DNA of 64,000 nucleotides from Lumbricus rubellus (Eukaryota; Annelida; Clitellata; Crassiclitellata; Lumbricidae). The notes under the pieces are model-generated. The model worked only from the letters and a program-made list of their open reading frames with translations. It made no database searches and was not told where the DNA came from. A program made the position numbers and the translations under genes. Below, piece after piece: positions 21,304 to 33,829 of this stretch (position 1 is the first letter of the stretch; every line of letters starts with the position of its first letter). The stretch lies in assembly GCA_945859605.1 (NCBI GenBank), contig OX243821.1:33406657-33470656 (forward strand), in the 5' to 3' direction.

Positions 21304-22351
21304 TTAACCCTCATCCGAACAAGCTAAAATCCAACTTAATTTGAACAAGGGGGGGTCTGGCCAGACCCCCCGTTTTAATGTAGGTTTTTCATAAGTAATA
21401 GTGTTTTTTATATGCCAATTTTGTAGTATGATGTCAGAATGACTAAAAACAACAATGTATTAGTCTCTCTTTGCAATATAAATCACTTTTATGATGAATT
21501 TTAGACTATACCCCTCTAAATGTCTAGTAACAATAATTGCGATGGTTTGTGAGACCTGTTTCATGGACTCAATAACTGTCTATCTAAAAAATTTGGAAAA
21601 TCAAATAAAGAAATCATAATTCTAGTAATATTAGTATTAACTGCTGTTAAATTCAAAGTCATTATGACTGTTTTATATAAAATATCTATCAAAAAATTAA
21701 TGGAATAATTATGCTTTCACCTAAAATTAATTGTAAGCATGTATCATAGTCCGGGTTTGTATGTCGAATGATGATGTCTCTCATCTCATTGGTTAGGAAA
21801 CTGTCAAAACTTTCTTGAATATCCTCATATAATTTGTCCGTATTCTTTCATTCCACATTTTGTGCTTACTACATTGTGCAACAGAGCACATCCTTTTGGC
21901 AATGCATTTGTCTGCCAAACATATCCGGATCTTTACTTGTATTCAGGCCTCTCGGCTTCATCCGTATCAACAGTTTCGTCATCATCATCTTTATTAAGTC
22001 CAGTCTCATCATCATGTTCATCATCATCATCATCTTCAATTTCAACACTGTTTTTATCATAAGAAACACCTGAAGGTTGTTATTCAGGCATTGGTATCTT
22101 TTCACGTTCACATTCTTTGTTATTGCTCTTATTGTCGAAACTGTCAACATTATACAGTATCCGTCAGTATTATCTTCAGTATCTCCTTATCACTCAACCG
22201 ACTTGGTCGCTTAGATGTGCTAATTGTAGCTCATCCATATAGGAACAAAGTCATAAAAGCATTTTGAGAAACTATCACTTTTAAAAAAGTTATGTAACAA
22301 ATATATGAAGGGGGGTCTGGCCAGACCCCCCCTTGTTCGGATTAGGGTTAA
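21304..22351. mobile_element. piggyBac-like TTAA element, family C, copy 1
   Basis: TTAA boundaries with ends CCCTCATCCGAACAAG and CTTGTTCGGATTAGGG. Each end is followed by a GGGGGTCTGGCCAGACCCCC palindrome. The minus strand (about 21730-22060) carries a broken remnant of the coding stretch seen more clearly in copy 2 (52620-52920). 1048 bp, with stops throughout. Confidence 0.85.
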
Positions 22352-23458
22352 TACCACGTTAAACAGCAGAAGTTTCCCTTTAAAACAAGCCCTATTCTGA
22401 TAAAATATCTTGATATTTGGCCGAGTTATAAATATTTTAGTGTCCGATACGGCGATATTGCAGTTTTCGGGAAATGCCAGGCAAAGGTGATCACCCTAGT
22501 TTCGTTTGTTTTCTAAAGCTGCCCTTATAAAAGGGATATATTCTGCTTATTGCTATGGCTTGAAAATGACTGGCATACCTATGTGACCGCCATTTATTAG
22601 CCCACAGTCTCAGCTTTCAGAGGATGCCAAGTTCAATTATAGTGGTGGAAGGTAATTAACTATGACCGACGGCCATTGCATGGTATGGTATATAGGCATA
22701 TTATAAAGCGCCTCTTACAGACTAGCTATTCAGCGTGACAGCCCCGAAACATAAAAAAAGACTTCAAGTAGCGAACGGCTGAAGATGACACCCGGGCCCA
22801 CGCCCCTAATAAGGTATGACTACGGATAGTGGGAGGGAGGTCATTCTCTGCCCGGAAATAGGCTATGGCGCTACAAATAAACCTGGTGCCGTGCGCATAA
22901 GATGTAAACGACTAACCATTTACTAACCTGATGGCAACTCTTCTGACTCAAGGCAGCACTCGTGAATACAATGGTGCCCTGAGGCAATCATGGAAATGGT
23001 TCTTTAGAAATTCTTAGTGTACTAAAACGATTACGAGATGGTAGCAGCCATAACGTAGAAATAAAAGTGGAAATTAGCTTACCGGTTTGAAAGAAACAAA
23101 CATATGCTACTCAATTGAAGCCTTACGCATAAACACAACTGTCATGCTATGCCACAATGATCTAACAGGTAATTTACCTACTTAAAATGTATTCCACGCT
23201 GAACAGTGAATATTGACAGCGTCGTTGAACTTCGCTCCTTCAACAACCTTATCAATGATAAGCTATCTGTGTGCAACCCGAAATAGCCTATGTCCAACTA
23301 TAATCACAACGCAAGCAATGAATTTATAGGCCTAAGCCTGACCAACTTGAGCATGTTCCGCTATTTGCAATCTACAGTAGGCCCACATTGTGGTCGAGAC
23401 TTCGTGTTAGTTATGCCGACATGGAGATTACCGAATCTAAGTCGCGAGAACCAGCTTT
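22352..23458. other. No gene seen
   Basis: No recognisable exon. The SINE-tail-like words near 22710-22740 are too short to assign. Confidence 0.35.
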
Positions 23459-23530
23459 TTAACACTCGAGTGCCAGAGGTATTTTTTGGTACATGAAGGC
23501 CCAAGGGGGGGGGGTCCGCGCGGACAGGCC
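23459..23530. mobile_element. One end of a family B TTAA element
   Basis: TTAACACTCGAGTGCCAGAGG, GGTACATGAAGGCCCAAG and the G-run plus TCCGCGCGGAC palindrome match the ends of 30598-31454. The rest is absent; a GC-rich fragment of unknown origin (GGCCCGGAGG type) follows to 23605. Confidence 0.75.
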
Positions 23531-24050
23531 CGCCGAGAGGGGGGCAGGGGGTGCTCAGGGGCCCGGCGACTTTTAGGGGCCCGGAGGGGGCCCGGGCTAC
23601 ACTGGTTATACAAAAATTATATGTTGATTACGTGTGGCGGGCCCAACCTATAATTATTTCACTTATGTCACTAAGCCTATAGAAAGCGTAGGAGTTATGC
23701 CGTTTTGAATAATAGCCTAATATTACTATCACACAAGTATACAACTGTTAAAGCTTCAACTTTCAAGCAACTGTCCATTAGCTTATTATACTAATCAGGT
23801 TTTTCCAAAGGCACGCTCACTTCTGTCTCAAAACGCTCTTCTGCTAATCATTGTAAGTTGTCTGATTTCCAGAGAGGACAAATCAGAACCCGTAAATCAC
23901 TCTTACACCGGTTGATTCGAGTGAATTAAAAGTTCATGATGATCATAGCCGAATGGATCATGGATGAGAATGAAATTTGTGGTGTGGCATCATAATTCCA
24001 GAAGATGACATTATAAATTAGACTTACTTAATTCTAATTAATGGAATGAA

Positions 24051-24355
24051 TGATTGAATGAAAGAATGAAAGAATGAATTAATGAATGAATGAATGAATT
24101 AATTAATTAATGGAATGAATGAATGAATGAAGGAAAGACAGAAAGAAAGAATCAACGAGTGAATGAATTGAATGAACGAATGAATGAATGAATGAATGAA
24201 AGAAAGAATAAATGAATGAATGAATTTTTGAATTAATTAATTAATTAATTAATTAATGGAATGAATGAAAGAATGAACGAGTGAATGAACGAGTGAATGA
24301 ATTGAATGAATGAAATGAATGAATGAATGAATGAATGAATGAATGAATGAATGAT
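24051..24355. repeat. GAAT/AATT tetranucleotide microsatellite
   Basis: About 300 bp of GAATGAATGAAT with GAAA, GAAC and TTAATTAATTAA interruptions. Confidence 0.9.
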
Positions 24356-24413
24356 ACTTGTAATAGAGGGCGGTATACTTCTAATCTTCGCCACGAAATT
24401 GCGGATTTCTTAA

Positions 24414-24447
24414 ACACCTTTCTTAAGTCTACTGCATTTGTTATAAA
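24414..24447 (+). other. Bipartite ACACCT/TATAAA motif
   Basis: ACACCT, 22 nt, TATAAA; the duplicate near 4555 has decayed to ACACAT. Confidence 0.7.
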
Positions 24448-25712
24448 AATTGCCGGCTTCCAACGATAACCATTCGAAGGGTCCATTCGACTAGCATCGT
24501 CGTATAAAATGCAAAAATCGCAGGCTTTACTTAGAATCTACCTGTGCAGTTTAGCATATACATGTAGCTGTTTTTGTGCTAATACGTATAAGCTATAAGT
24601 AGCCTACTCTGTATAATAATGCATCGATGCAAATGCGTATATGCATGCACGACTATTGGGGTTCAGAATTTTTTTGTTTCTTCCCGACCCAACTGAAAAT
24701 GATGGTTACACGCTCTCATTTGAAGCCTATGAACTACTTCAGTGTACGGATTGTTAAAAACCATTAAATTCGCGTATACGTCCTTTTTCAGGATTCGGAC
24801 ATGTAATTTCAAAGTACAATCATCAAAATTCATCAACAACACCCTATCTCACATCGCATTTGCATACATAATTGCTTCACTGGTTTGTCTTGGCTGTGTG
24901 CCCCGACCTATCTAATTTTACGCGCACTTGTTTTAGCGCCTCCTCAATCTCGCTACTCAGAGGCGCTCCCGAATGCTTTTTGTATAGAGTTCAATTTTTT
25001 ATTTCTAATGAGACTTCAATCTGTTTCCTTTTTATTTATATTTTCAGAAGTTGAGCGACATCTTACAGTGACAGAGGCTGTTGACGTTTTTTTGGCGATT
25101 CAATCTATCCATCTGATTCCGTAATCTTTTAGAAAGTTAATAATGTAAAGATTTATTACATAAAAAGGTGTTCAAAATACAGAAAAATATAGTATATCGT
25201 GGGACAAGATAATAGTGTTTTGGTTGATAAAACTGAAATGAATGGCTCTAATTTTGATTGATTTTTAAGCAACTTTAAAAACTATAATTATAAGCTATAA
25301 ATATAAAGTCTCGAACTCGTTATTAACACTCAGAGACAAATCGCAACTTGTCGCTGCAGATATTGGCAAATAGTTAAAATAGCATTGTGAAAACCCCAAT
25401 AAAATGGGATTTAAAGCGATTCGATCCATCCATCTATTCCCGTCTGTATATCCATCTGCATAGCCATCTATCGGTCAGTTTAAAAGTCAAACCGCCGAAT
25501 CCTACCGCTTGAAATTTCGTCACATTGCTTGAATGAGTTCACTGAACTTTTCATTCAACTTATAATGACTTATTTTTTTTTTAACCAAAGTTTAACGTCG
25601 TCGTATGACATCTAAGGCCGTTGACGACATAACTTACTTATATTATAATGACTGAATAATGGCTTCTTTATGAATCCCACAATAATGGACTAAAAAAGGT
25701 GTAGCACATTAC

Positions 25713-25746
25713 ACACTTCTTTTAAAGTTACTCTAATTATTATAAA
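25713..25746 (+). other. Bipartite motif, ACACTT variant
   Basis: ACACTT, 22 nt, TATAAA. Confidence 0.6.
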
Positions 25747-26061
25747 ATTTATGCGCGGGCGTGCAATATTTGATGTTGACAGTTTGAGCAACGCTGAATA
25801 TCTTGATAGTCTCTATCACCACATCCTACATCGAAATGGAGGCAAGGAAACCGGACATGCGCTGAATTTCACTCAAGACTCAGGTCCGTTGCCTTGGTGA
25901 TGTATTCAGGATGGAAATATTGGGCGGGGGGTTGAAGCTGCTCTTAGGGTATCTCGAGGTATTGGAATGAAACTTCCAACCTACCGATTTCTATTGTAAT
26001 TATGCAACTGACTAAAAAAAACATTTTTGAGACATTGCAGTGGATATATATGTATATAATA

Positions 26062-26250
26062 ATGTGCGCTTGCTATTTTGCCCCTAAAATATCTACTCAT
26101 GGGCACTCCAGAAAACAGTGCGGACACGAATCGGAGTTTTATGCTGAAGCAACTGTGAGTGAAAAACTTTCTAAGTGTCCTTACAAAGCTTAGAGCATGA
26201 TTCGAACTTGCAACACTCCGGCTGCAAGGCAGCGAACATACTCAGCTGCT
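26062..26250 (-). mobile_element. Diverged tRNA-derived SINE
   Basis: Carries the family core (GCGGACACGAATCGGAGTTT, ATTCGAAC.TGCAAC..CCGGCTGCAAGG) with many changes. It is closest to the copy at 54905-55105, with which its downstream flank (to about 26640) is also shared, so it was present before the RYK flank was duplicated. Confidence 0.65.
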
Positions 26251-26279
26251 CGCTTACTTCAGTCTTGAAAAACAATTTT

Positions 26280-26640
26280 TATTTCTTAAATTTTATTTTA
26301 TAGGACCGCCGGTAATGCCTGCCTAGAACAACTCTGTCTTAACGCAGGTGAATAGCGTTGCCCCCCTGATTTTCAAAGCCAATACTGGCACCACCAGATC
26401 AATGGTTAATGACGAAGGTTAACTGTTGATTCGATAATTTATTTGAGGCTTTGTTTACAGCATTGTAACGGATATGTCATTCCGTAAAGGCCTTAATTTA
26501 TGTCTCAGTTGTAAAATTGAAAAAGGTGTGTAAAAACCTTTAATACAGCGTTTGCTTCGTACAGTCTTGACCGATACTTTCAGCTCGAAAATAATTATGG
26601 CTGTTCTGCAAATTAAAGTAAAATTTAAGAATTACAAATT
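26280..26640. repeat. RYK downstream flank, distal part, copy Z
   Basis: Paralogous to 55100-55430: both contain TAATGACGAAGTTAACTGTTG-like and TTGATTCGATAATTTATTTG words in the same order. No coding sequence. Confidence 0.65.
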
Positions 26641-26797
26641 GCTTTTCAAGACTGAAGTAAGCGAGCAGCTGAGTTTCAGCTGTGCGATATTTTTAAGCTT
26701 CTAAGACAAAGTCAAAGTCAAATATCAAATTCAACAGCTTATTCACGAGGCGTGCGTTGTATTCCAGATCACCACGCAAAACGCTTGTTTGTCTATT

Positions 26798-26998
26798 TGT
26801 GCACTTGTTATAGCGCCCTTCAAGCTCTCTCACTACTCAGAGGCGCTCCCGATTGCAGAGCAGACACTGCATCGGAGTTTTAGGCCGAAATGCTGAGCAA
26901 TTGTGAGTGAAGGACTTGCCCAAGGTCCTTACGCGGCGACGTGGTTTTGAACCTCCGGCTCCAAAGCAACGACGTCACCACTACACCACCGCGCCCCA
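26798..26998 (-). mobile_element. tRNA-derived SINE
   Basis: Full-length, minus orientation. The B-box region has decayed (TTTTGAACCTCC for the usual ATTCGAACCTGC), while the CTACTCAGAGGCGCTCCCG tail is well kept. Confidence 0.75.
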
Positions 26999-27387
26999 TT
27001 CAGGGGAGGGATAACCTGGAATACGGTAAAATTCGGGCGGCCGGGCATCACATAGATCGATGAGACGTTTTGACCGACCATATTATTTCTTTTGTTGCAA
27101 ACCTGTTTTAAGGAATATAACGTTTTAATAAATACCAGCAGAAGACTAGCATAATTAATCTGCCTTGAAGAGCGTTTGCATGGCCATTTTAAGGATTAAA
27201 ATTCTCAATAAGTAACAGCGGAAAACTAAGACTTTTTAATAAGACGAAATTGCTTCTTAGGTGCTGTAATAATTATGCGCAGCAAATTAATGTTGTCATA
27301 AGACCTGGTCAAATCGGATCCATCCATGATTTTTGAATTGACCTGCTTTATTATGTGTTTATTTGTTTGTAGGTGAAATTGATTTTT

Positions 27388-27594
27388 TGTGAACTTGTCA
27401 TAGTGCCCCATTCAAGCTCCCTACTCAGAGGCGCTCACGGATGCAGTGCGGACATTTCATCGGAGTCTCACGCCGAAACGCTGAGCAATTGCGTGTGTGA
27501 GGACTTGCTCAAGTCGCTACGCGAATTTGAGGTGGATTCGAACATGTAACCATTCGGCAGCAAGGCAATGAACATACTGCATCACCGCGCCCCA
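27388..27594 (-). mobile_element. tRNA-derived SINE
   Basis: Full-length, minus orientation, with GGATTCGAACATGTAACC at the B box. It lies next to a partial GACCTGGTCAAATCGGATCC dispersed repeat (27290-27330). Confidence 0.75.
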
Positions 27595-27795
27595 CAATAA
27601 TGATTTCTACTTCCTTATCCTTGTACCCGATCGTATCCAAAATTCTAAAATCAAAACAAGTAATAACATAATCCAGCGTTTGTACACCTCTTTTAAGTTA
27701 AATTACTGTTTACTTCGGCTATTGCATACCTCTTTTAAAGGTTATAATTTTAAATAAGTATCACCATAATTAAAATAGATTTGTTTATAACTGTA

Positions 27796-28786
27796 TTAAC
27801 CCTCAGGCTACCACGCTATTTTTGTAACACTGACTACCAAGGGGGGGGGTGGTTACCACCCCCCCCCCCTGAATTTTGGGTTTGGTTTGAGATATCATAA
27901 CTTGTAATACACCTATGGATTCAGCATTCATTTCTGCACAAAATGGTATATTTAGGTTTAAAATATATGAAAGCACCCCGAAGTTATGAATTTTTTACCG
28001 TAGGCACCCGTCGATTCCACAAAATGTATACTTTCGCATAAGCAAAATATTAGATTCTGTGTGTTTTAACATAATTTATTTAATTAAAAATAGTTTACAT
28101 ATAATAAAGTCCAATATTCAACTATAAAAACTAGTAATAAGTTAGTTTTAGTTACAATAAAAAGAGAAAAAACATGTAAAACATGCTGAAAAACGTTTAC
28201 GCAGGCTTATCGGTTTGCGTTGTAAAAAACCCCAATATTTTCACACATTTAAATTTATTTTGAGCACTTCCGGTCATCAAATGTCAAATTAATTGGTATC
28301 AAAAAATAGCCCTAGATGCACTCTATAGAATGACATAATTTATTTCTCGTAAAAAAAAATTATGAATAATTTTTAATAGGAAAAACATGAAAATTTTATA
28401 AAAATAAAACACCTTTATTTATATTTTAATTTATTTTGAGCACTTCCGGTTGTCAAAAGACAACTCCGTGACCACCAAAATGTAGCCCCACATTCCCTCT
28501 ACAGAATGGTGTAATTGGTGTCTCTTCATGTCAAAGGACGGATAAGATACAGCCGATAATCTAAGGGGGGTGGTGGTATCCACCCCCCCTCCTGGTGCCT
28601 CGGGTATATCGGGTATAACTTTTGAATGGTATGGTATATCATCACACATTTTAGCTCAGAATGTGTGCAAATGAATCCTCTACAGCTACCTAAAACGTCA
28701 AAATTTTATTCCTAACGAAAAAAAAATGATTTGGGAAAAACCTAGGGGGGGGTGGATACCACCCCCCCTGGTAGCCCGAGGGTTAA
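27796..28786. mobile_element. piggyBac-like TTAA element, family A, copy 2
   Basis: Inverse orientation to copy 1. The paralogous site downstream of RYK copy X (55838-55841) has a single TTAA in GAATGTATTAACGAGG, so that is an intact empty site and insertion here postdates the duplication. Confidence 0.88.
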
Positions 28787-28806
28787 CGATGATGTCTATG
28801 TTAAAG

Positions 28807-30000
28807 GATAACTCTCTTGATTTCAGGTGTGTTCTTCCAGCGGTTTCTACTTGCTGACTATTATAGTTATTCAGATACCGGTTGCAGCATTGCATAAATC
28901 GAACCTTTCCAATTGTCCTGCCAATTGTCCATCTCCAGATTTGATTGAGTAAAACGCAACACTGAACTGCACAAAATTTATTGATTACAATTTGTCTTTG
29001 GCAACAATAACAACGATTAGAATTTATTCTCTTGACTACAAATCAACATTTGACTCGATTTTTCATAATCCAACATCAAATTGGTTCAGAACACAAAACA
29101 AAACAAAAGCACTGAAGAAAAAAAACTGTTAAACAATACTGCAAGCAAATTAGGTCTGCTCCAGTTGTTTATGCAATAAGCCAGTAGCAATTATACAGGT
29201 GACAAAAACATATTGCAGTAGAAACGGTAATTTATTTATTTTATTGCAATACCAGTAATTAAATAACCATTACAGTAGAACCAATAATAAGACAAATTTA
29301 TACAAATATCGGTATTTTAAAATATAATTATGGGTGTATATATAATTTATGTGATCATGCTCGAAATAAAAGTTCTAGTAATATGGCGACTCAAATTGTA
29401 AGCAGTAATACATTATAGTAGCAACCCCAATTACGATACTGGCAGCAATTAATAATAACCCTTATATAAGTACATATTTTTAACAGTTCTGATAACAATG
29501 GTACAAGTAATTAAACAACTAACAATGAAAACGATCAGAAATATGATTTGACTGCAGAAATTAGACGATAAACAAAACGATTTTTGACAAAAAATTAACG
29601 ATTTGTAAAAGCATTTTATGGTTTTTTTTACTTTAAGAGTTATTTCATCAAAATTGCTTTGATGTGGCCCCTATTTATAGTGCTGTAAAAAAACTTAAAA
29701 GAGGTATAGAATTGTCGGTTTTCTGATTTCATACAACATAATAACAACTTTGATTGAATGATTGATTGACTGATCTGACTGAAATTTGAAATTCAACTTT
29801 TAATGACTAAACAAATAAAACGTCTAATTAAATCCTACAATATTATTGTCAACGAAGAGTGTATCCGTTAAACACCTCTTTTAAAGATTTCAAAATACTA
29901 TAACAGCGTTGCACGTCATCAAAAATCAATCCTTCTTAGTGTCCGATAAACCTTGTATAGCTATTGAGTTTCCAGTAACCAAAAGCAGTGTAGGACTAGA
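28807..30000. repeat. RYK downstream flank, proximal part, copy Z
   Basis: Paralogous to 47602-49040 and 55872-57000. All start near GATAACTCTCTTGATTTC.GGTGTG and run through ACTACAAATCAACATTTGAC to a segment near the ACACCTCTTTT motif. Noncoding as far as I can see. Confidence 0.75.
29872..29904 (+). other. Bipartite motif
   Basis: ACACCT, 21 nt, TATAAC; paralogous motifs at 48874 and 56811. Confidence 0.6.
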
Positions 30001-30597
30001 ACAGTATGGAAAATATTCAACTCCCGTGGCTGCCTGCCGCTCGTCCATTCTTTATCGACCCCCCATATCTATCCGCACACACACCCCCCAATAGCCAAGG
30101 ACAGGAGTTCAAATCTTTAAGTCTTCCTTGTGGCCCCAGGTTTTTCCACTTTATGCTCCAACGCCAAATAGGCTAAATCAGTTTACTTGTCCACAATTCT
30201 CAAACTGTACCCCCACATCGATACAAGTTCAGCGATACAATTGGTACAGTGTAACACAGAATTAACCAAAAACGAAAAGAACCCATCCTTGTTTGCAGAA
30301 ATATCCTGCAGCGCGATGTCAAAAAGTTACTGGGCACCCCGAGCTTGGGACAGACACAGTGAGGTTTAGGGGCAGTGCCACAAATGCGTCACAGAAAGTG
30401 GAATTCCGTTCGTTCCCTACTTAGTTCATTCTGTGCCATGAGGTCCTGTATGCAAAATTGTGCTTGGGGGGATTTTCTCACTTCCATATTGTCTCTGGAC
30501 CTGAAATAAAGAAGATGAATTTTCCAATATGGCCGGTGTTGGCCATATTGGATTTGTCAATATCGCCATTCGACCCACTGACTGAATCGAAGTATAA

Positions 30598-31454
30598 TTA
30601 ACACTCGAGTGCCCAAGGTATTTTTTGGTACACGAAGGCCCAAGGGGGGGGGGTCCGCGCGGACCCCAGCGTTTTATGTTAATATCTTAAGAAGGGATTG
30701 GAATATCGTCATAGAATTTAGTTCTATGTGATCCCAAATGAATTTCCAATCGATTGGTGTATCTTATATGACAATAACACCACCTGGTGTTAAATAACAG
30801 TGTAAAATCTCGTGATACACATTTTATGCTTGCTTGCGTTATTGACCAAAGGAAGCCCAGCGTTTTCATGCCAATATCTTGAGAACGGATTGGAATATCG
30901 TTATATAATTTATTTCAATGTAATCCCAAATGAATTTGCAATCGATTGATGTATTTTATAACACAATAACACCACCTGGTGTAAACTAATAGTGTAAAAA
31001 TCTCATAATACACATGTTATGCTTGCATGCTTGCGTTATTTATCGAAGGAAAGCCTATACGTCCGGCGCGGACCCAGCGTGTTCATGTTAATATCTTGAG
31101 AAGGGATTGGAATATCGTTATATAATTTAGTTGTAAGTAATCCCAACTAAATTTGCAATCGATTGATATATATTATATCACAATAGCACCACCTGGTATA
31201 AAATAATAGTTGTTGACCAGTAACCATGCGCTTGTATGAATATAGCCGCATATCAGGGGTACCCTTAGTATATGCTGTGGTTGTGGGGTGCAGGGTTGGA
31301 CAATACTCACGCAAAATATACCATTCTATGTCCAAATGGTTGCTCTAGGAATACCTAAAAGCATTTACGCAGATCCCTAGCCTTTAAAAAGTTATCCGGG
31401 AAAAACAGGCCTGGGGTCCGGTCGGACCCCCCCCCTTGGGCACTCGAGGGTTAA
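30598..31454. mobile_element. piggyBac-like TTAA element, family B, copy 1
   Basis: 857 bp between TTAA sites, ends CACTCGAGTGCCCAAGG and TTGGGCACTCGAGGG. The interior is built of three imperfect ~190-bp direct repeats containing ACCACCTGGTGT and ATTGGAATATCGT. GGTCCGCGCGGACC palindromes follow the G run. Confidence 0.85.
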
Positions 31455-31497
31455 GCATAGCATCCATCAAAGCAAGTTGGTTTCGTTTCGGCTCTTA

Positions 31498-31531
31498 TTT
31501 ATACGTTATAGAAGACTGTTAAAAGAGGTGT
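31498..31531 (-). other. Bipartite ACACCT/TATAAA motif
   Basis: Minus strand ACACCT, 22 nt, TATAAA. Confidence 0.65.
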
Positions 31532-32058
31532 AGTGAAATTTGTAGTTATATGATTAGTATGAACAATGTCTTTCAACGTCCGCCATAATTGTAGTATATT
31601 ATAGTTTCCGTTAAACGAAACTGCGATAACAAAGATCACAAGAGACGCCCTCCTCGTTTGCCCATGCTTGGGACTGGCACTGCGAGAGTACAGAACAGTG
31701 GCTGAGTGTACCCAGGCTTGATCGTTGCTGTTGAGCGAAACTAAACTGTGCCTTATGAGAGATGACTAGTGTCGTCCCCCAAATTCTACAGGCTTGGGAC
31801 TGGCACTTTCAAAGTGCAAGCAGTTGCGGAGTTATCCTTCGTGTACAAGTCTCCTTCCCATACAAACCGCAGAAGCTATTGTAGATACACAAACCACGAA
31901 ATGCCTCGAGAGGAAATGCCACAATGAAAGAAGCTATTGTTTGAGAGTCACTAAAAATATTTCTGGGCGTCAGGAGGGTCAAATTGGTGTCAGAAAGAAT
32001 CATAAATTAGAGACTTTAGAAACTGCTTTGGGCGTGAGAAATGTCCGTGTTGGTGTGT

Positions 32059-32170
32059 TCATACGAACTGTCCGAGAGCCGTGTAAAAGTCCTGTAGGCA
32101 ACGTTGAAGCTGTTTAAACGTCGGTCTCTCTTCTGGGCAAAGCGACCAACAGCACGCCATGATCGCAAAG
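32059..32170 (-). CDS. RYK: RYK-like exon g (copy Z), C-terminus and stop
   Basis: 112 nt, acceptor TTTTTAG, entering in phase 2, stop TGA at 32059-32061. It encodes FAIMACCWSLCPEERPTF, then KQLQRCLQDFYTALGQFV, aligning with the very end of human RYK (MACCWALDPEERPKF). Confidence 0.92.
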
Positions 32171-32924
32171 CTAAAAAATAATTAAATAAAAAACATACAA
32201 AGAATCACATTGACAATTCAGGATAAAAATTCATGTGGCACCTCCATAGAACTTACAACGGTCAGATGAAGCTGATGAACGCCTGTTCAATGCAATTATA
32301 CGCAAGGATAAATTACATGTACTGTACAGACTATTCCATCCGACTCGCCCCTCCTGTGGTCATGAACTCCGTCCTCGGGCTCATGACTTCTCTTTTCCGG
32401 AAAAAGATAATTGTAAATTTTATCTCGAGAGTACTATTAAAAATCATTTTTTAACCTAGCAAACCTAGATCAATTAATATTAATTCAATGCAAAATATTT
32501 ATTTATGTTGCTTATATAAACCGAACTTATATATAAAAGCTTTGTAATATTAGTTGTATGTAACATGCTGCGTTCTGCCAGCCTGAAGTTTTGATTAAAC
32601 GAAAATTGATTGATTGATTGAGTAAAATAGTATTACGTTAGACACCATTTTAAAGGTTACAAACGTTAAATATAAATGCACGCGCTTACACGCGTCGTTT
32701 ATTCTAAGACTGCTAGCCCATGCAAAAGCACAACAGTTGAAAAGTAACAGAATAATAAGTTCACGACATCATGATTTGCATAACATACAGTTATAATAAT
32801 ATAAAAATTGTACAACTGAGAGTGGCCCGCTGCAAGCGTTGTAGACGTGACTATAATTACGAAAGTGGGCATCAGTCCCAATTAACATTATATACAATTT
32901 GACCCACGTAAAAACAAGAAAGTT

Positions 32925-33055
32925 GCGATACTTTGGACAAGTCACGAGACAACAAAAGGACAAACAGCCTGATGACGGGATTGATGGAGGGGAAAAGAAG
33001 TAGATGAAGACCTAGAACGGCATGGATAGACAACATCTTGAAATGGACTGTGTCT
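32925..33055 (+). pseudogene. LINE reverse transcriptase C-terminal remnant
   Basis: LRYFGQVTRQQ in one frame, then LMTGLMEGKRSR and RPRTAWIDNILKWT in another. This is the FGHV...GKRSRGRPRT.W+ signature of non-LTR polymerase ends, with a frameshift and a stop. It lies in the intron between exons f and g of copy Z. Confidence 0.75.
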
Positions 33056-33223
33056 TTCTCTATGTCTGCTTCTTTTGTCTGTCTCCGTCACTCTCTATCT
33101 GTCTCTCTCACAACTGTCTCTCTCAACATCTCCCAATGATACAGCGCAGCCCTCGTGAATACGCTCTTGCCCCGCTCACAGTATGATCAACGCTTAACAA
33201 ATTTCATGAAAACTAAAACTCAC

Positions 33224-33360
33224 AGTTCGTTTGGACAGTTGACCGGTTGTGAGACTCTGTATCCAGCCTTCAGATAAGTTGACATCTCAAATGGATCGAT
33301 GTTGGCGTATGGTATTTGACCCAAAGTCATCAACTCCCATAGCAAGACGCCAAAGGCCCA
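33224..33360 (-). CDS. RYK: RYK-like exon f (copy Z), kinase subdomain IX-X
   Basis: 137 nt, acceptor TGTGTAG, donor GTGAGT, phase 0 to phase 2. Encodes WAFGVLLWELMTLGQIPYAN, then IDPFEMSTYLKAGYRV and SQPVNCPNE. It is nearly residue-for-residue the human RYK segment WAFGVTLWELMTLGQTPY. Confidence 0.93.
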
Positions 33361-33412
33361 CTACACACATTCACAAATAAAAAATATTTCAGTTAACTAC
33401 CGACTCTTGTCC

Positions 33413-33446
33413 ACACCTCTTTTAGGTAACATACAACTAGTATAAA
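33413..33446 (+). other. Bipartite ACACCT/TATAAA motif, RYK copy Z e-f intron
   Basis: ACACCT, 22 nt, TATAAA, 50 bases upstream of exon f; conserved in place in Y (50704) and X (59004). Confidence 0.7.
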
Positions 33447-33829
33447 AACACTTTATGCGCAACTATTTGCACTTCAGGGTTTCGTAAGCGTTGGCTCAGC
33501 TCAATACAATAATTTCGCATTTTAGCAGTCGTTATGTCTATTTTCATTATTAAGACCAAAAATAACAGTCTGAGAAAAGTAAACGCTTCGTTTTCTGTTC
33601 AAACTACAAACAATACTACTTTAATTCTTCAAAGTAGAAAAAAATCACTCATCACTAGCCAAAAAATTTGTCAAAAATATTCGCTACCACCATATAACGA
33701 ATACTTTACGTAAGCTGAAACTGAAAGAGTCTCCAATGCAGGAGGCCCGCGCAGCCGCGTAGAACCGACGAACCTCAGCTAACATAATTATGGCATAGAA
33801 GAGCCATAGATGGATATTCAAGAAAACTA